Shown here piece by piece: positions 1 through 16,707 of a stretch of 64,000 bases of DNA. A model generated the notes under the pieces. That model worked only from the letters and a program-made list of their open reading frames with translations. It was not told the DNA's origin and did not search any database. The position numbers were made by a program, and so were the translations under genes. How positions within the stretch are numbered: position 1 is the stretch's first letter; each line of letters starts with the position of its first letter. Location: NCBI RefSeq assembly GCF_003014735.1, contig NZ_PYAX01000027.1:1-64000 (forward strand), given 5' to 3'. Source of the stretch: Saccharothrix carnea (GTDB taxonomy: Bacteria > Actinomycetota > Actinomycetes > Mycobacteriales > Pseudonocardiaceae).

Positions 1-300
1 AGTTGTCCAGTAACAATCTCAAAGGAAACCTCTTGACGAGGTTCATAAATTTACTGGCTATTCGGCACGCTGTTGAGTTCTCAAAGAACACGCGCACATC
101 ATCACTCGCCGCTCGCGCGGTCCGATCCGAGGCTTGTGATTCGCTGAAGCTTGTGTTGGAAGCCAGACGCCCTGGTCGCAACGGCTCAGACGAGCCTGGA
201 CTGGGTCTTCCGTTCCGAGGTCACCCACTCTACCACGCTAGCGGGAGCTTGGTTCGTGACCTGCCGCACTCCGTTCCGGTGTTCCCGGCCCGTTCCGTGC
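1..300 (-). promoter_or_regulatory. rRNA operon leader; the 16S gene lies off the left edge
   Basis: Read on the minus strand, 90-71 is TGTTCTTTGAGAACTCAACA, followed by GCGTGCC. This is the conserved actinobacterial pre-16S leader element involved in antitermination and RNase III processing, normally found shortly upstream of 16S rRNA. Transcription runs leftward, so the 16S gene should begin just outside the window. The stretch has no protein-like reading frame. It lies downstream of tyrS on the same strand but carries its own promoters, so it is probably an independent unit. Confidence 0.8.
227..232 (-). promoter_or_regulatory. Second rRNA promoter, extended -10
   Basis: On the minus strand TGG precedes TAGAGT (232-227), which fits an extended -10 element. 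No convincing -35 lies upstream. Two tandem promoters are usual for actinobacterial rRNA operons. Confidence 0.35.
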
Positions 301-311
301 TGACATGGAGA

Positions 312-340
312 AAGTTACACGCACCCGAACCGGAGGTCAA
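312..340 (-). promoter_or_regulatory. rRNA operon promoter P1
   Basis: On the minus strand TTGACC (340-335) and TAACTT (317-312) are separated by 17 bp, a good sigma-70-type pair that fires toward the rRNA leader. Confidence 0.55.
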
Positions 341-465
341 ATCGGGGGCGCGGCACCACGCCACAGGCTGAAACCGCAGGTCAGCAGCCCGTGCCGCAGT
401 CCACCTCACGCTATCGGACCAGGTCCACCGGCAACAGTGTGACCGCGATCACACTCGAACGGCGC

Positions 466-500
466 GAAGGCCGCCGGTCCTGGTGGGACCGACGGCCTTC
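466..500 (-). terminator. Stem-loop terminator after tyrS
   Basis: GAAGGCCG (466-473) pairs with CGGCCTTC (493-500) and GGTCC (476-480) with GGACC (486-490), with a small internal mismatch and a 5-nt loop. It starts about 30 nt after the tyrS stop codon and has no U-tract, as is common in high-GC actinobacteria. Confidence 0.6.
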
Positions 501-532
501 GAGGTGACGCTCGGTGAGGCTGTTCGCGCAGG

Positions 533-1807
533 TCAGGCCTGCACGCGCACCCCGGCGGTGTTGCGCTTGCCGCGCCGGACGACCAGCCACGACCCGTGCA
601 GCAGGTCCTCCTTGGCGGGCACCCACTCCTCGTCGGTGACCTTCGAGTTGTTCACGTACGCGCCGCCCTCCTTCACGGTGCGCCGCGCCGCGCCCTTGCT
701 GTCCGCCAGCCCGGAGCTGACCAGCAGGTCCACGATGGTCGGCGCGTCGGCCAGGCGGACCTCGCCGGTCGGCGCCTCGGCCATCGCGGCCTCCAGCGTG
801 GACAGGTCCAGCTCGCGCAGCTCGCCGCGGCCGAACAGGGCCTGGCTCGCCACGATGACCTGCTTGGTCTCGTGCTCGCCGTGCACCAGGTTGGTGAACT
901 CCTCGGCCAGCTTCTTCTGCGCGGCCCGCAGGTGCGGCGCCTCGGCGGTCTGCCGCTCCAGCTCGGCGATCTCCTCCTGGGGCAGGAAGGTGAACAACCG
1001 CAGGTAGCGGAGCACGTCGGCGTCGCCCACGTTCACGAAGTACTGGTACCAGGCGTACGGCGAGGTCATCTCCGGGTCGAGCCACACGTTGCCGCCGCCG
1101 GTGGACTTGCCGAACTTGCGGCCCTCGGCGTCGGTGACCAGCGGCGCGGTCAGCGCGTGCACGGACTTGCCGTCGACCTTGCGGACCAGGTCGACGCCGC
1201 CGACGATGTTGCCCCACTGGTCGGAGCCGCCCACCTGGAGCCTGGTCCCGTACTTCCGGTTGAGCTGGAGGTAGTCGTGCGACTGCAGGAGGAGGTAGCT
1301 GAACTCGGTGTACGACATGCCCTCGCCGTCGAGGCGGCGTTTCACCGTCTCGCGGGCGAGCATGACGTTGATCGAGAAGTGCTTGCCGACGTCGCGCAGG
1401 AACTCCAGCACCGAGACGTCGCCGGTCCAGTCGAGGTTGTTGACCACGATCGCGCCGGTGGGGCTGTCGTCGAACTCGACGAACCGCTCCAGCTGGCCGC
1501 GGATGCGCCCGGCCCACTCGGCGACGGTGTCCAGCGGGTTGAGCGCGCGCTCCGCCGTGTCACGAGGGTCGCCGATCATGCCGGTGGCGCCGCCCGCGAG
1601 GACGATCGGCCGGTGCCCGGCGCGCTGGAAGCGGCGCAGCATGAGCAGCGGGACGAGGTTGCCGGCGTGCAGGCTGGGCGCGGTCGGGTCGAACCCGGCA
1701 TAGAGGGTGAGCGGGCCCGCGTCCAGGTCCTCGCGCAGGGCGTCGAGGTCGGTGGACTGCGCGATCAGGCCGCGCCAGGACAGCTCATCGAGGATGTGCT
1801 CGCTCAC
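533..1807 (-). CDS. tyrS: Tyrosyl-tRNA synthetase
   Basis: A 424-residue class I aminoacyl-tRNA synthetase that charges tRNA-Tyr with tyrosine in the cytosol. The HIGH-type signature is HAGN (residues 47-50). The KMSKS-type loop is KFGKS (231-235), and GGSDQWGN (about 193-200) is the usual tyrosine pocket segment. An S4-like RNA-binding domain fills the last ~70 residues. Length and domain order match bacterial TyrS. The ATG start is unambiguous. A stem-loop follows the gene and an rRNA operon leader lies downstream. The tyrS-mpg-argH neighbourhood is also seen in mycobacteria. Confidence 0.97.
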   Translation of the reverse strand: MSEHILDELSWRGLIAQSTDLDALREDLDAGPLTLYAGFDPTAPSLHAGNLVPLLMLRRFQRAGHRPIVLAGGATGMIGDPRDTAERALNPLDTVAEWAGRIRGQLERFVEFDDSPTGAIVVNNLDWTGDVSVLEFLRDVGKHFSINVMLARETVKRRLDGEGMSYTEFSYLLLQSHDYLQLNRKYGTRLQVGGSDQWGNIVGGVDLVRKVDGKSVHALTAPLVTDAEGRKFGKSTGGGNVWLDPEMTSPYAWYQYFVNVGDADVLRYLRLFTFLPQEEIAELERQTAEAPHLRAAQKKLAEEFTNLVHGEHETKQVIVASQALFGRGELRELDLSTLEAAMAEAPTGEVRLADAPTIVDLLVSSGLADSKGAARRTVKEGGAYVNNSKVTDEEWVPAKEDLLHGSWLVVRRGKRNTAGVRVQA

Positions 1808-1900
1808 GGTTGGCCATTCTCCCTTACCTGGTCAAAGCGGTTTGAGGCGGTGTCCGTGGCGGGTAGTCGGCGAGGGGCCCCTAGTGAGAGGACCGCGGCG

Positions 1901-2359
1901 ATGACCTACCCGGACCGCGACCGACGTCCCGCTGACCGTCCGACCGAGTTCATGCCCTCCCAGGAGCAGGTGTACCGGCAGGAAGCGCCCTACCCGCGGG
2001 AGGAGGAGGTGGTCGAGCGGGGTGACGGCCGGGTGCGCACCGTGCGCGTGGTGTGCGCCGTGATCGACGTGATCTGCTGGCTGTTCGCGATCGTGCTGGC
2101 GATCCACATCTTCCTGGTGATCGGCGGCGCCAACCCGGCGAACGGGTTCGCCCAGCTGATCGAGTCGTGGTCGGCCGCGGTGTCGTTGGGCCTGCGCGAC
2201 CTGTTCACGCCGGCGAACGAAGCCCTGCGGACGTTGCTCAACGACGGCCTGGCCGCCCTGCTGTGGCTGCTGATCGGCGCGGTGCTGACCAGCGTGATCA
2301 GCCGGATCGCGCTGCCCGCGCACGAGCGGCGCGTGTGGTATCGGCGGACGGTGCGCTAG
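1901..2359 (+). CDS. Hypothetical membrane protein with two helices
   Basis: A 152-residue protein not recognised beyond topology. The first ~45 residues are charged and polar, rich in Arg, Asp and Glu. Two hydrophobic segments follow, at about 51-72 (VCAVIDVICWLFAIVLAIHI) and 112-130 (LAALLWLLIGAVLTSVI), separated by an amphipathic loop. The layout loosely recalls YggT proteins but no diagnostic motif is present. ATG was chosen because GAGAGG lies about 10 nt upstream and the protein-like composition begins there. It is divergent from tyrS with about 90 bp between them, so promoters may overlap. Confidence 0.75.
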   Translation: MTYPDRDRRPADRPTEFMPSQEQVYRQEAPYPREEEVVERGDGRVRTVRVVCAVIDVICWLFAIVLAIHIFLVIGGANPANGFAQLIESWSAAVSLGLRDLFTPANEALRTLLNDGLAALLWLLIGAVLTSVISRIALPAHERRVWYRRTVR

Positions 2360-2458
2360 CCGCGCTACTGAACGTCACCGATGTGTCACTCGGCCGCGCA
2401 GGGGTTTGCCCCGGCTGGTCAATTGTCCTCGTGGCGTTCGGCGACCAAGTTTGCTTGC

Positions 2459-2980
2459 GTGGCCAGCGACTTGCAGCGGAAGAAGACCTCCATCGTGTTC
2501 ACCGCCATGGACTCGAACGGTGACGGGTTCCTGGAGCGGGCCGATTTCGAGGCGTTGACGGACCGGTGGGTGCACATCCGCGGCGGTGCCGAGCAGGACC
2601 GGTTGCGCGAGATCATGATGAGCTGGTGGGACGCGCTGCGGGAGGCGTCGGACCACAACCGCGACGACAGGATCACGGTGGACGAGGTGCTCAAGGTGGT
2701 GGACAACCTCGGCACCATGCTCGACCTGGTCGTGGCCACCGCGGAGTCGATGTTCGAGGCGGTGGACGAGGACGGCGACGGCCGGGTGTCGGCGCCCGAG
2801 TACGCCCGGATGATCCACGCCTGGACCGGGGACGACGCACCCACCGACACCGCGTTCACCCGGCTGGACCTCGACGGCGACGGCGCGATCTCGAAGTCCG
2901 AGTTCGTGCAGCACTGGGTGGAGTTCTGGGCGGGCGACGACGCGGACGCGCCCGGCACGCACGTCTTCGGCGAGGTCTAG
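2459..2980 (+). CDS. EF-hand calcium-binding protein (calerythrin/CabD type)
   Basis: A 173-residue cytosolic protein with four EF-hand loops. Loop 1 (residues 18-29, DSNGDGFL) and loops 3 and 4 (103-114 DEDGDG; 137-148 DLDGDG) have canonical acidic ligands. Loop 2 (65-76) is non-standard but keeps Asp at 1 and 5, Asn at 3 and Glu at 12. This four-hand layout matches actinobacterial calerythrin-like sarcoplasmic calcium-binding proteins that buffer or sense Ca2+. GTG was chosen because homologues begin with MASDLQRKK-like sequence; an ATG 78 nt upstream would add an unrelated extension. No good ribosome-binding site is visible. It converges on mpg with 16 bp between stops. Confidence 0.85.
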   Translation: MASDLQRKKTSIVFTAMDSNGDGFLERADFEALTDRWVHIRGGAEQDRLREIMMSWWDALREASDHNRDDRITVDEVLKVVDNLGTMLDLVVATAESMFEAVDEDGDGRVSAPEYARMIHAWTGDDAPTDTAFTRLDLDGDGAISKSEFVQHWVEFWAGDDADAPGTHVFGEV

Positions 2981-2996
2981 GCCCCGAAGTCGGTCT

Positions 2997-5013
<2,017 letters not shown>

Positions 5014-5923
5014 CTACGTCGCGGCGATCTTGTCCGGCAGGCGCCGGGGTTGCCCGCAGCCCAGGCCGAGGTCGGACAGCGCCTCCTCGCCGCGCCGGCC
5101 CGTGACGACCGCGCGGCCACCGTGCAGCACGAGCCGGACCTCGCCGGACACGTGCCACTGGGTGGTGTCGATGAAGCTGTCCAACGCCTGCTTGAGCGGC
5201 GAGAACCACAGGCCTTCGTGCACCAGTGCACCCCAGCGCCGCTCGACCCGCCGCTTGAAGCGGACCAGGTCGGGCTCCAGGGTGACGTCCTCCAGCTGTT
5301 GATGAGCGGTGGTCAACGCGCTCGCGCCCGGCGTCTCGTAGGCGCGGACGCCGGTCAGGCGGCCGGTCCCGGACACGCCCGCCCTCCGGTTCAGCTCCCG
5401 GACGGCCTGCGGCATGGTCACGGTCTCGCCGTCGACGGCGACCGGCCTGCCCCGGTCGAACGTGAGGACGAGCTCGTCGGGGTCGCCCGGCTCGATCCGC
5501 ACCGGCGGGCGCGGTGGCACCGGCTCGTCGGCCCGTGCGACGGCTACAACCTCCAGGTCGGGCGCGAGGGCGCGGACACCGGCCTCGAAGCGGATCCGGT
5601 CGGCGCCGGTGCGGTCGTGCGCCACGGTCGTCGCGCCGTGCCGGCGGGCGGCCTCGACGAGGTGCGCGGCGACCAGCGGTGGCAGCAGCGCGGACGCCGG
5701 CCGGAGGGCGTTGGCGCGCAGGGCGGGCAGGCAGTAGCGGTCGGCGAACTCGTCGCGGGCGTCGATCACCTCGGCCTCGACCGCGCCGCCCGCCAGCGCC
5801 CGCGCGCGGGTGGCCGCCGGGTCCACGTTCCCGCCGAGGTCCACCGCAACGGCGACGACCTCGGCGCGCCCGCGGACCGCCGTCGAGGGGTCGAGCCCGC
5901 CGGAGTAGGCGAGGACGACCCGC

Positions 5924-5931
<8 letters not shown>
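5014..5931 (-). CDS. Degenerate argininosuccinate synthase homologue (probable pseudoenzyme)
   Basis: A 305-residue protein in the position normally held by argG, clearly ArgG-derived: AYSGGLD near the N-terminus, [30 protein letters not shown] and [13 protein letters not shown] all align with the family. Usual length is about 400. The ATP loop reads GGLDPS instead of GGLDTS. The GCTGKGNDQVR aspartate/citrulline loop is reduced to DRTGADRIR, and the Arg of the SALSRP segment is gone. The ~65-residue stretch with the SIDxNxWG region is missing, and the C-terminal tail is shortened. The frame is open with ordinary high-GC codon use, so it looks retained as protein rather than decaying. A catalytic ArgG is very unlikely here. 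It overlaps argR by 8 nt. Confidence 0.8.
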
Positions 5932-8536
<2,605 letters not shown>

Positions 8537-8540
<4 letters not shown>

Positions 8541-9420
8541 GCCTCGTCCGTCCCGGTCTTCTCGGTCACCATCGTCCCGACGCCCTCGGAGGTGAAGACC
8601 TCCAACAGCACCGAGTGCGCCAGCCTGCCGTCGATCACGTGCGCCTCGGGGACGCCGCCGCGCACCGCGCGCAGGCAGGCCTCCATCTTCGGCACCATGC
8701 CGCTGTCCAGGTCCGGCAGCATCTTCTCCAGCCGCTCGGCGTCGACCCGGTGCAGCAGCGAGGTCTTGTCCGGCCAGTCCGCGTACAGGCCCTCGACGTC
8801 GGTGAGCACGACCAGCTTCTCGGCCTTCAGCGCCACCGCCACCGCGCCCGCCGCCGTGTCGGCGTTGACGTTGTGCACCACACCGTCCGCGTCCGGCGCG
8901 ACCGTGGACACGACCGGGATGCGGCCCGCGCGCACGATGTCCAGCACCGCGTCCGGGTTGACGTCGACGATGTCGCCGACCAGACCGATGTCGACCGGCT
9001 CGCCGTCCACCACGGCCGACCGCCGCGCGGCGGTCAGCAGGTGGGCGTCCTCACCGGACAGGCCGACCGCGAACGGGCCGTGCGAGTTGATCAGGCCGAC
9101 CAGCTCGCGCTGCACCTGCCCGACCAGCACCATGCGGACCACGTCCATGGCCTCCGGCGTGGTGACGCGCAGGCCGCCGCGGAACTCGGACTCGATGCCC
9201 AGCTTCTTGAGCATCGCGGCGATCTGCGGCCCGCCGCCGTGCACCACGACCGGGTGCAGGCCCGCGAGCTTGAGGAACACCATGTCCTGCGCGAACGCGC
9301 GCTTGAGCTCGTCGTCCACCATGGCGTTGCCGCCGTACTTGACGACCACGATCGCGCCCCGGAACCGCTGCAGCCACGGCAGCGCCTCGATCAGGATCCC
9401 GGCCTTGACCTGTGGCGTGA

Positions 9421-9424
<4 letters not shown>
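8537..9424 (-). CDS. argB: Acetylglutamate kinase
   Basis: A 295-residue amino-acid kinase that phosphorylates N-acetylglutamate. [10 protein letters not shown] near the N-terminus, [10 protein letters not shown] for the glycine-rich ATP/substrate loop, [11 protein letters not shown] and the C-terminal GVGTMV are family signatures. GTG was selected because it overlaps the argJ stop as GTGA and gives the normal N-terminus. Arginine feedback is usual for this family. Confidence 0.96.
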
Positions 9425-11771
<2,347 letters not shown>

Positions 11772-11860
11772 TCAAAAGATCAAAAGCGTCCTCGCCGGAC
11801 GGGCAGATCAACAGGATGACCCCAACTACCCCTGGATCTCCCGACCCAGCGTGGTCCCGG

Positions 11861-12174
11861 GCTTCGTGTCATCCCACCGACCTCCCTCCGGGCTACCACA
11901 CGCGTCAAGAGGGCGCCCACAGTTGACGCCGCAGGCAAAGCTGGACCAGCCCTCTTGACACGTGCGGTAGGGCTACGCCAGGTCGGCGGGATGACACGAA
12001 CCCCTACCTTGAGAAAGTCGAAGTGCATCGCAGCCGCACACGCCCCGGCGCCGCCCGACCCCGCGCTCGCCGGCGACCCCCGCGCCGTGCCACGGGCACG
12101 TCCTTCTTCCCAAAAGGAGGGCTTCGTGTCATCCCGCCGACCTGGCTTTGCCCTACCGCACGTGTCAAGGGCGG
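11861..12174. repeat. Three copies of a 54-bp inverted repeat element
   Basis: The copies are 11861-11914 (+), 11949-12002 (-) and 12121-12174 (+). All begin CGTGTCATCCC near one end and finish with CGTGTCAAG or CGCGTCAAG near the other, differing at about 8-12 positions. The first two face each other across 34 bp and could form a long hairpin. The rest of the 11676-12247 spacer contains only argC upstream sequence and a GC-rich filler. No gene is supported in it; frames there merely read through the repeats. Confidence 0.85.
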
Positions 12175-12247
12175 CGCGTCCAACGAATCGAGCGGCGCGG
12201 TCGGCGGAGTCGTGCTTTCCTGTACGGGAACTGGGGGGTTCATCGTG

Positions 12248-12676
12248 ATGCAGGATTCGCGCGACCACGCACGGGGGCACATCTCACCAGGCCGGAGGCC
12301 TCGCCGCACCGGCTCTCCCGGCCCGACCACCGCACGGCCGTGGGTGAAGGTGCTGGCCTGGGCCGGTGTGCTCAGCACGCTCGTGGGCATGACCGTCATC
12401 GGCCTGGACGTGGTGTGCGGCACCACCCCGGGGCCCGCCCTCGGCTCGGTCAGCGCCGCCGGGTTCCCGGGCCGTGACCCGTTCCCGGGTGCCCCGATCC
12501 CCGCCGACGACCGGCTCGACGCCTCCACCGTGACCGCGAGCCGGGCGGCGCGCACGACCGACTCGGGCCTCGGCATCAGCCTGTTCTGCGGCGGCTTCGC
12601 GCTCGCGGCCATCGCGGGCCTCGGGCACGCGCAGGACCGCCGTCACCAGGTCACGGGCAGCGACCCGAGGCCGTAG
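12248..12676 (+). CDS. Hypothetical membrane protein with two helices
   Basis: A 142-residue protein not recognised from any family. A basic, proline-rich N-terminus (about 1-30) is followed by a hydrophobic segment (about 33-52, VLAWAGVLSTLVGMTVIGL), a Gly/Pro/Asp-rich loop and a second segment near 108-125 (LGISLFCGGFALAAIAGL). A run of G lies about 10 nt before the ATG; GTG one codon earlier is also possible. Its 3' end overlaps the convergent P450 gene by 34 bp. The repeat cluster lies immediately upstream. Confidence 0.6.
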   Translation: MQDSRDHARGHISPGRRPRRTGSPGPTTARPWVKVLAWAGVLSTLVGMTVIGLDVVCGTTPGPALGSVSAAGFPGRDPFPGAPIPADDRLDASTVTASRAARTTDSGLGISLFCGGFALAAIAGLGHAQDRRHQVTGSDPRP

Positions 12677-13836
12677 ACGACCTGCTGGGTGCGGTAGTCG
12701 GGGTAGGACCCGACCGTGCGCAGAGCGGGGAACCGGCGTACCAGGGCGGGGAACGCGATCCGCATCTCCATCCTGGCCAGCGGCGCGCCCAGGCAGTGGT
12801 GCACGCCGTGGCCGAACGCCACGTGGCTGCCCGCGTCACGGCCGATGTCGAACCGGTCCGGGTCGGGCACGAGCGCCGGGTCACGGTTGGCCGCGGGCAG
12901 TGAGCAGATGATCAGCTCGCCGGCGCCGATGGCCTGGCCGCCCAGCTCGACCTCGGTGGTCGCCACCCGCGGCACGCCGGTGTGCACGACGGTCAGCCAG
13001 CGCAGCAGCTCCTCCACGGCGGCGTCGGCGCGTCCGGGCTCCTCGCGCAGCAGCCGGAACTGCTCGGGGTGGCGCAGCAGGGCGAGCACGCCGAGGCCGA
13101 GCATGTTGGCCGTGGTCTCGTGGCCGGCGAGCAGCAGCAGGTCCGCGATGCCGACCAGCTCGCGGTCGTCGAGGTCGGCGGACTCGTCGCGGGCCAGCAT
13201 GCCCAGCAGGTCGTCGCCCGGCTCCGCCCGCGCCCGCGCGACCAGCTCGGTCAGGTACGCCTTGGACTCGTACTGCACGGCGAGCCGCCGCTCGAAGGAC
13301 AGCGTGACGTCGAAGAACTCCGCGTACCGCTGCTGGAACTCGTCCCGGTCCTCGAACGGCACGCCGAGCAGCTCGCAGATCACCAGCGCCGGCACCGGCA
13401 GCGCGAACTCGGCCACCAGGTCGGCGGGCGGCCCCTTGCGCTCGACGGCGTCCAGGTGGGCGTCCACGATCTCGTGGATCCGCGGTTCGAGCCGGCGCAT
13501 CCGGCGGGCGGTGAACTCCGGCGCCAGCAGCCGCCGCAGCCGGGTGTGCTCGGGCGGGTCGAACGCGAGCAGGTTGCCCGGCCGCACGGGCGCCAGTTCC
13601 TCGTCGGTCAACGCGGGCGCGCCCGGCACCAGGTGGTACGCCGAGATGCGGAACCGGCTCGGGTCGCCGTAGACCCGGCGGACGTCCTCGACCCGGGTGA
13701 CCAGCCAGATCGACGCGCCCAGCTGCGGCGACTCGATCCGGCGCACCCCGTCGGTGTCGCGGACCTCGGTCAGGTCGGGGGCGGGGTCGAACCCCACCCG
13801 GCGGAAGTGCAGGGGTGTCGTCGGCATCGCGGCCAT
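12643..13836 (-). CDS. Cytochrome P450
   Basis: A 397-residue soluble bacterial P450 monooxygenase. The I-helix oxygen-activation motif is LLLAGHETTAN. EELLR supplies the K-helix ExxR. The heme loop FGHGVHHCLG (341-350) has the proximal thiolate Cys348. FDPPEHTRLRRL is the usual C-helix region. No ferredoxin or reductase gene is adjacent, and the substrate cannot be inferred. The chosen ATG follows GGGAGG by 4 nt; an ATG three codons later is an alternative. Confidence 0.95.
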   Translation of the reverse strand: MAAMPTTPLHFRRVGFDPAPDLTEVRDTDGVRRIESPQLGASIWLVTRVEDVRRVYGDPSRFRISAYHLVPGAPALTDEELAPVRPGNLLAFDPPEHTRLRRLLAPEFTARRMRRLEPRIHEIVDAHLDAVERKGPPADLVAEFALPVPALVICELLGVPFEDRDEFQQRYAEFFDVTLSFERRLAVQYESKAYLTELVARARAEPGDDLLGMLARDESADLDDRELVGIADLLLLAGHETTANMLGLGVLALLRHPEQFRLLREEPGRADAAVEELLRWLTVVHTGVPRVATTEVELGGQAIGAGELIICSLPAANRDPALVPDPDRFDIGRDAGSHVAFGHGVHHCLGAPLARMEMRIAFPALVRRFPALRTVGSYPDYRTQQVVYGLGSLPVTW

Positions 13837-13951
13837 GCCGCCTCCCACCGTCGAGGGTCCTGCGAAAAACGTTAGCCACGCGTCGGAGTGGTGCGGCAGC
13901 CTTCACACGAGTGAGACGGCAACTACCGACCGTGACGACGAAGGGGCTCCG

Positions 13952-14575
13952 ATGCGCCTGCGGGCAGTGATCTTCGACTGGCGGGGGACGCTGGTGCTCA
14001 CACCGACGTTCCGCGGGTGGGTGGCGGAGGCGCTGCGCCGGATCGGGCGCGACCCCGGGCAGGCCGCCGAGGTCATCGCGTCACTGGACCTCGCGTCGCT
14101 GGACGCGCCGGGCGTGGACGCGGACGCCGCGCGGCACCGGGAGACCTACTACGCCGGGTTCCGGGCCGCGGGGCTGGACGGGGACCTGGCCGACTCGCTG
14201 TACGCGGTCGAGTCCGACCCGGCGTTCAACCCGTTCGCGGTGGACGTCGGGCCGACGTTGCGGGAGCTGCGCGGCGCGGGCGTGCGGATCGGGGTGCTCA
14301 GCGACATCCACTTCGACATCCGGCCCGCGTTCGGCGACCTGCCGGTGGACTCGTTCGTGCTGTCGTTCGAGCACGGCGTGGTGAAGCCCGACCCGGCGAT
14401 CTTCCGCATCGCGCTGGACGAGCTCGGCACCGCGCCGGGCGAGACGCTGATGGTCGGCGACCGCTCCACGCACGACGGCGCGGGCGTGGAGGCGGGCCTG
14501 CCGACGTTGCTCGTCCCGCCGCTGCGGCACGTCGACGACGCCCGCCTGCACCTGGTCACGAACCTGGTCGGCTGA
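13952..14575 (+). CDS. HAD-superfamily hydrolase with an altered nucleophile motif
   Basis: A 207-residue HAD-like protein with a cap domain. Motif I reads FDWRGT: the nucleophile Asp9 is present but the second Asp (general acid/base, normally residue 11) is Arg. Motif II is VLSD (near 110), motif III the Lys in GVVKPDPAIF, and motif IV GDRSTHDGAG. Loss of the second Asp disfavours classic phosphatase chemistry. A dehalogenase-like reaction or a non-catalytic role is possible. AAGGGG precedes the ATG. It ends directly against sthA, with no bases between the convergent stops. Confidence 0.85.
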   Translation: MRLRAVIFDWRGTLVLTPTFRGWVAEALRRIGRDPGQAAEVIASLDLASLDAPGVDADAARHRETYYAGFRAAGLDGDLADSLYAVESDPAFNPFAVDVGPTLRELRGAGVRIGVLSDIHFDIRPAFGDLPVDSFVLSFEHGVVKPDPAIFRIALDELGTAPGETLMVGDRSTHDGAGVEAGLPTLLVPPLRHVDDARLHLVTNLVG

Positions 14576-15988
14576 TCAGGACCCGAACCGCTCCAGGGCG
14601 CGCATCTTGTTCGTGGCGTCCAGCGCGGCCACCTTGTACGCCTCGGACAGCGTCGGGTAGTTGAAGACGGTGTCCACCAGGTAGTCCACCGTGCCGCCGC
14701 ACGCCATGACCGCCTGGCCGATGTGGACGAGGTCGGTCGCGCCGGTGCCGAACAGGTGCACGCCGAGCAGCTTGCGGTCCACTGTGGACACCAGCAGCTT
14801 GAGCATGCCGTAGGCGTCGCCGACGATCGAACCGCGCGCCAGCTCGCGGTACCGCGCCAGGCCGACCTCGTACGGCACGGCGGACGACGTCAGCTCGGCC
14901 TCGGTGGCACCGCAGTACGAGATTTCCGGGATCGTGTAGATCCCGATGGGCTGCAACGCCGACAGCTCGCGCGCCTTCTCGCCGAACGCGTGGTACGCGG
15001 CGAGGCGGCCCTGGTCCATCGACGTGGCGGCCAGCGCCGGGAAGCCGATCACGTCGCCCACCGCGTAGATGTGCTCGACCGGCGTGCGGTAGTGATCGTC
15101 CACGGTCAGCCGGCCGCGGTGGTCGGCCTCCAGGCCCGCCTTGTCCAGGTCCAGCGCCTCGGTGTTGCCCTGCCGGCCGGCCGAGTACATCACCGCGGCG
15201 GCCGGGATGCGCTTGCCGCTGGCCAGCGTGGTGACCGTGCCGCTGTCGGAGACGTCGACGTTGACGACCTTCTCGCCGAACCGGAACGTCACCGCGAGGT
15301 CGCGCAGGTGGAACTTCAGCGACTCCACGATCTCCGGGTCGCAGAAGTCGAGCATCCGGTCGCGCTGCTCGACCACCGTCACCCGGCTGCCCAGCGCGGC
15401 GAACATCGACGCGTACTCGATGCCGATCACGCCCGCGCCCACCACGACCAGGGACGACGGGATCTCCTCCAGGGAGAGCACCTCGTCGGAGTCCAGCACC
15501 CGGATCTCGTCGAAGTCCACCTGGTCCGGCCGGGCGGGACGGGTGCCGGTGGCGATCACGACCTTCTCGGCGGTGACGGCGTGGTGCTCGCCGCGGTGCG
15601 CGCCGTCCACCGCGACGGTGTGCGGGTCGAGGAACCGGGCGGTGCCCTGGAGCAGGTCGATGTGGTTGCGGTGCAGCTGGGCGCGCACGACCTGGACCTC
15701 GCGGCCGATCACGTGCTGCGTGCGGGCGAGCAGGTCGGAGATGGTGATGTCCTGCTTGACCCGGTAGCTGGCGCCGTACAGGTCGCGCTGGCTCATCCCG
15801 GTCAGGTACATCACCGCCTCGCGCAGCGTCTTCGACGGGATGGTGCCGGTGTTGACGCACACGCCGCCCACCATGTCGGCGCGGTCCACGATCGCGACCC
15901 GCTTGCCGAGCTTGGCGCCCGCGATGGCGGCCTTCTGGCCGCCGGGGCCCGACCCGATGACGACCAGGTCGTAGTCGTACTCGCTCAT
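14576..15988 (-). CDS. sthA: Soluble pyridine nucleotide transhydrogenase
   Basis: A 470-residue flavoprotein of the dihydrolipoamide dehydrogenase family that equilibrates NADPH/NAD+ with NADP+/NADH. The FAD loop is [11 protein letters not shown] (9-19). The redox-disulfide site reads [13 protein letters not shown]: Cys44 is kept and the second Cys is Thr49, as expected for SthA rather than LPD or mercuric reductase. [16 protein letters not shown] is the NAD(P) loop and IYAVGDV the second FAD contact. The ATG start gives the standard [13 protein letters not shown]-terminus. Confidence 0.93.
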   Translation of the reverse strand: MSEYDYDLVVIGSGPGGQKAAIAGAKLGKRVAIVDRADMVGGVCVNTGTIPSKTLREAVMYLTGMSQRDLYGASYRVKQDITISDLLARTQHVIGREVQVVRAQLHRNHIDLLQGTARFLDPHTVAVDGAHRGEHHAVTAEKVVIATGTRPARPDQVDFDEIRVLDSDEVLSLEEIPSSLVVVGAGVIGIEYASMFAALGSRVTVVEQRDRMLDFCDPEIVESLKFHLRDLAVTFRFGEKVVNVDVSDSGTVTTLASGKRIPAAAVMYSAGRQGNTEALDLDKAGLEADHRGRLTVDDHYRTPVEHIYAVGDVIGFPALAATSMDQGRLAAYHAFGEKARELSALQPIGIYTIPEISYCGATEAELTSSAVPYEVGLARYRELARGSIVGDAYGMLKLLVSTVDRKLLGVHLFGTGATDLVHIGQAVMACGGTVDYLVDTVFNYPTLSEAYKVAALDATNKMRALERFGS

Positions 15989-16029
15989 GCACCGAAGCGT
16001 CGCACACCACGCCCCTCTACGGTGGCGGG

Positions 16030-16701
16030 GTGAGCGGACTCGTCGAGGTGATCCGGCAGGCGCTGACAGCGGTCGCCGATCCGGTGAAGGCGCCGGAGAT
16101 GCGGCGGTACATGAAGTCCGCCATGCCGTTCCTCGGCGTGCCCAAGCCGGTGCGGGCGCGAACCTTGAAGGACGTCTTCGCCGCTCACCCGTTCGCGTCA
16201 CGGGAGGAGTGGGTCGCGGCGGTGCTGGAGGTGTGGCGCGGCGCGGAGTTCCGGGAGGAGCGGTACGCGGCGCTGGACCTGGCGGGCCGCCACCCGAAGT
16301 GGCGGGGCGTCGACCTGCTGCCCGTGTACGACGAGCTGGTGGTGACCGGCGCGTGGTGGGACTTCGTGGACGAGATCGCGTCACGGCTGGTCGGGCCGCT
16401 GCTGCGCGCGTTCCCGGACGAGGTCACGCCGGTCATGCGCGCCTGGGCCCGGGACGACGACCGGTGGCGCCGGAGGGTGGCGGTGATCTGCCAGCTCGGG
16501 TCGAAGGCGGCGACCGACCTGGACCTGCTGACCTGCGCCATCGAGGCGAACGCCGACGACCCGGACTTCTTCCTGCGCAAGGGCATCGGCTGGGCGCTGC
16601 GGCAGCACTCCCGCGTCGACCCGGACTGGGTCCGGGCCTTCGTCGAATCACACCCGGGCCTGTCCGGGCTGTCGAAGCGCGAGGCGCTCAAGCACCTCTG
16701 A
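16030..16701 (+). CDS. AlkD-like DNA alkylation repair protein
   Basis: A 223-residue all-helical HEAT-like repeat protein. AlkD enzymes excise N3- and N7-alkylated purines. Family hallmarks are the paired Trp/Asp segment WWDFVDEIA (about 108-116), the basic RRRVAVI helix and [15 protein letters not shown] near residue 180. The GTG start is 41 bp from the divergent sthA start. A second alkylpurine glycosylase, mpg, lies 12 kb away. Confidence 0.88.
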   Translation: MSGLVEVIRQALTAVADPVKAPEMRRYMKSAMPFLGVPKPVRARTLKDVFAAHPFASREEWVAAVLEVWRGAEFREERYAALDLAGRHPKWRGVDLLPVYDELVVTGAWWDFVDEIASRLVGPLLRAFPDEVTPVMRAWARDDDRWRRRVAVICQLGSKAATDLDLLTCAIEANADDPDFFLRKGIGWALRQHSRVDPDWVRAFVESHPGLSGLSKREALKHL

Positions 16702-16707
16702 GCGCGG

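Noticed and set aside
1-410. Plus-strand open frame of about 120 codons at the left edge
   Set aside because: It runs antisense through the rRNA leader, where the conserved minus-strand element and promoters explain the sequence.
596-1800. Long frames antisense to tyrS, and similarly antisense to argJ, pheT, uvrA and the TPR gene
   Set aside because: They mirror the codon bias of the real genes and are rich in Val, Gly, Arg and His with no family resemblance.
11861-12247. Protein-coding frames through the 54-bp repeats
   Set aside because: They encode repeated Thr-Arg-Ala-Val-type peptides from the repeats themselves; only the frame from 12248 has protein-like features.
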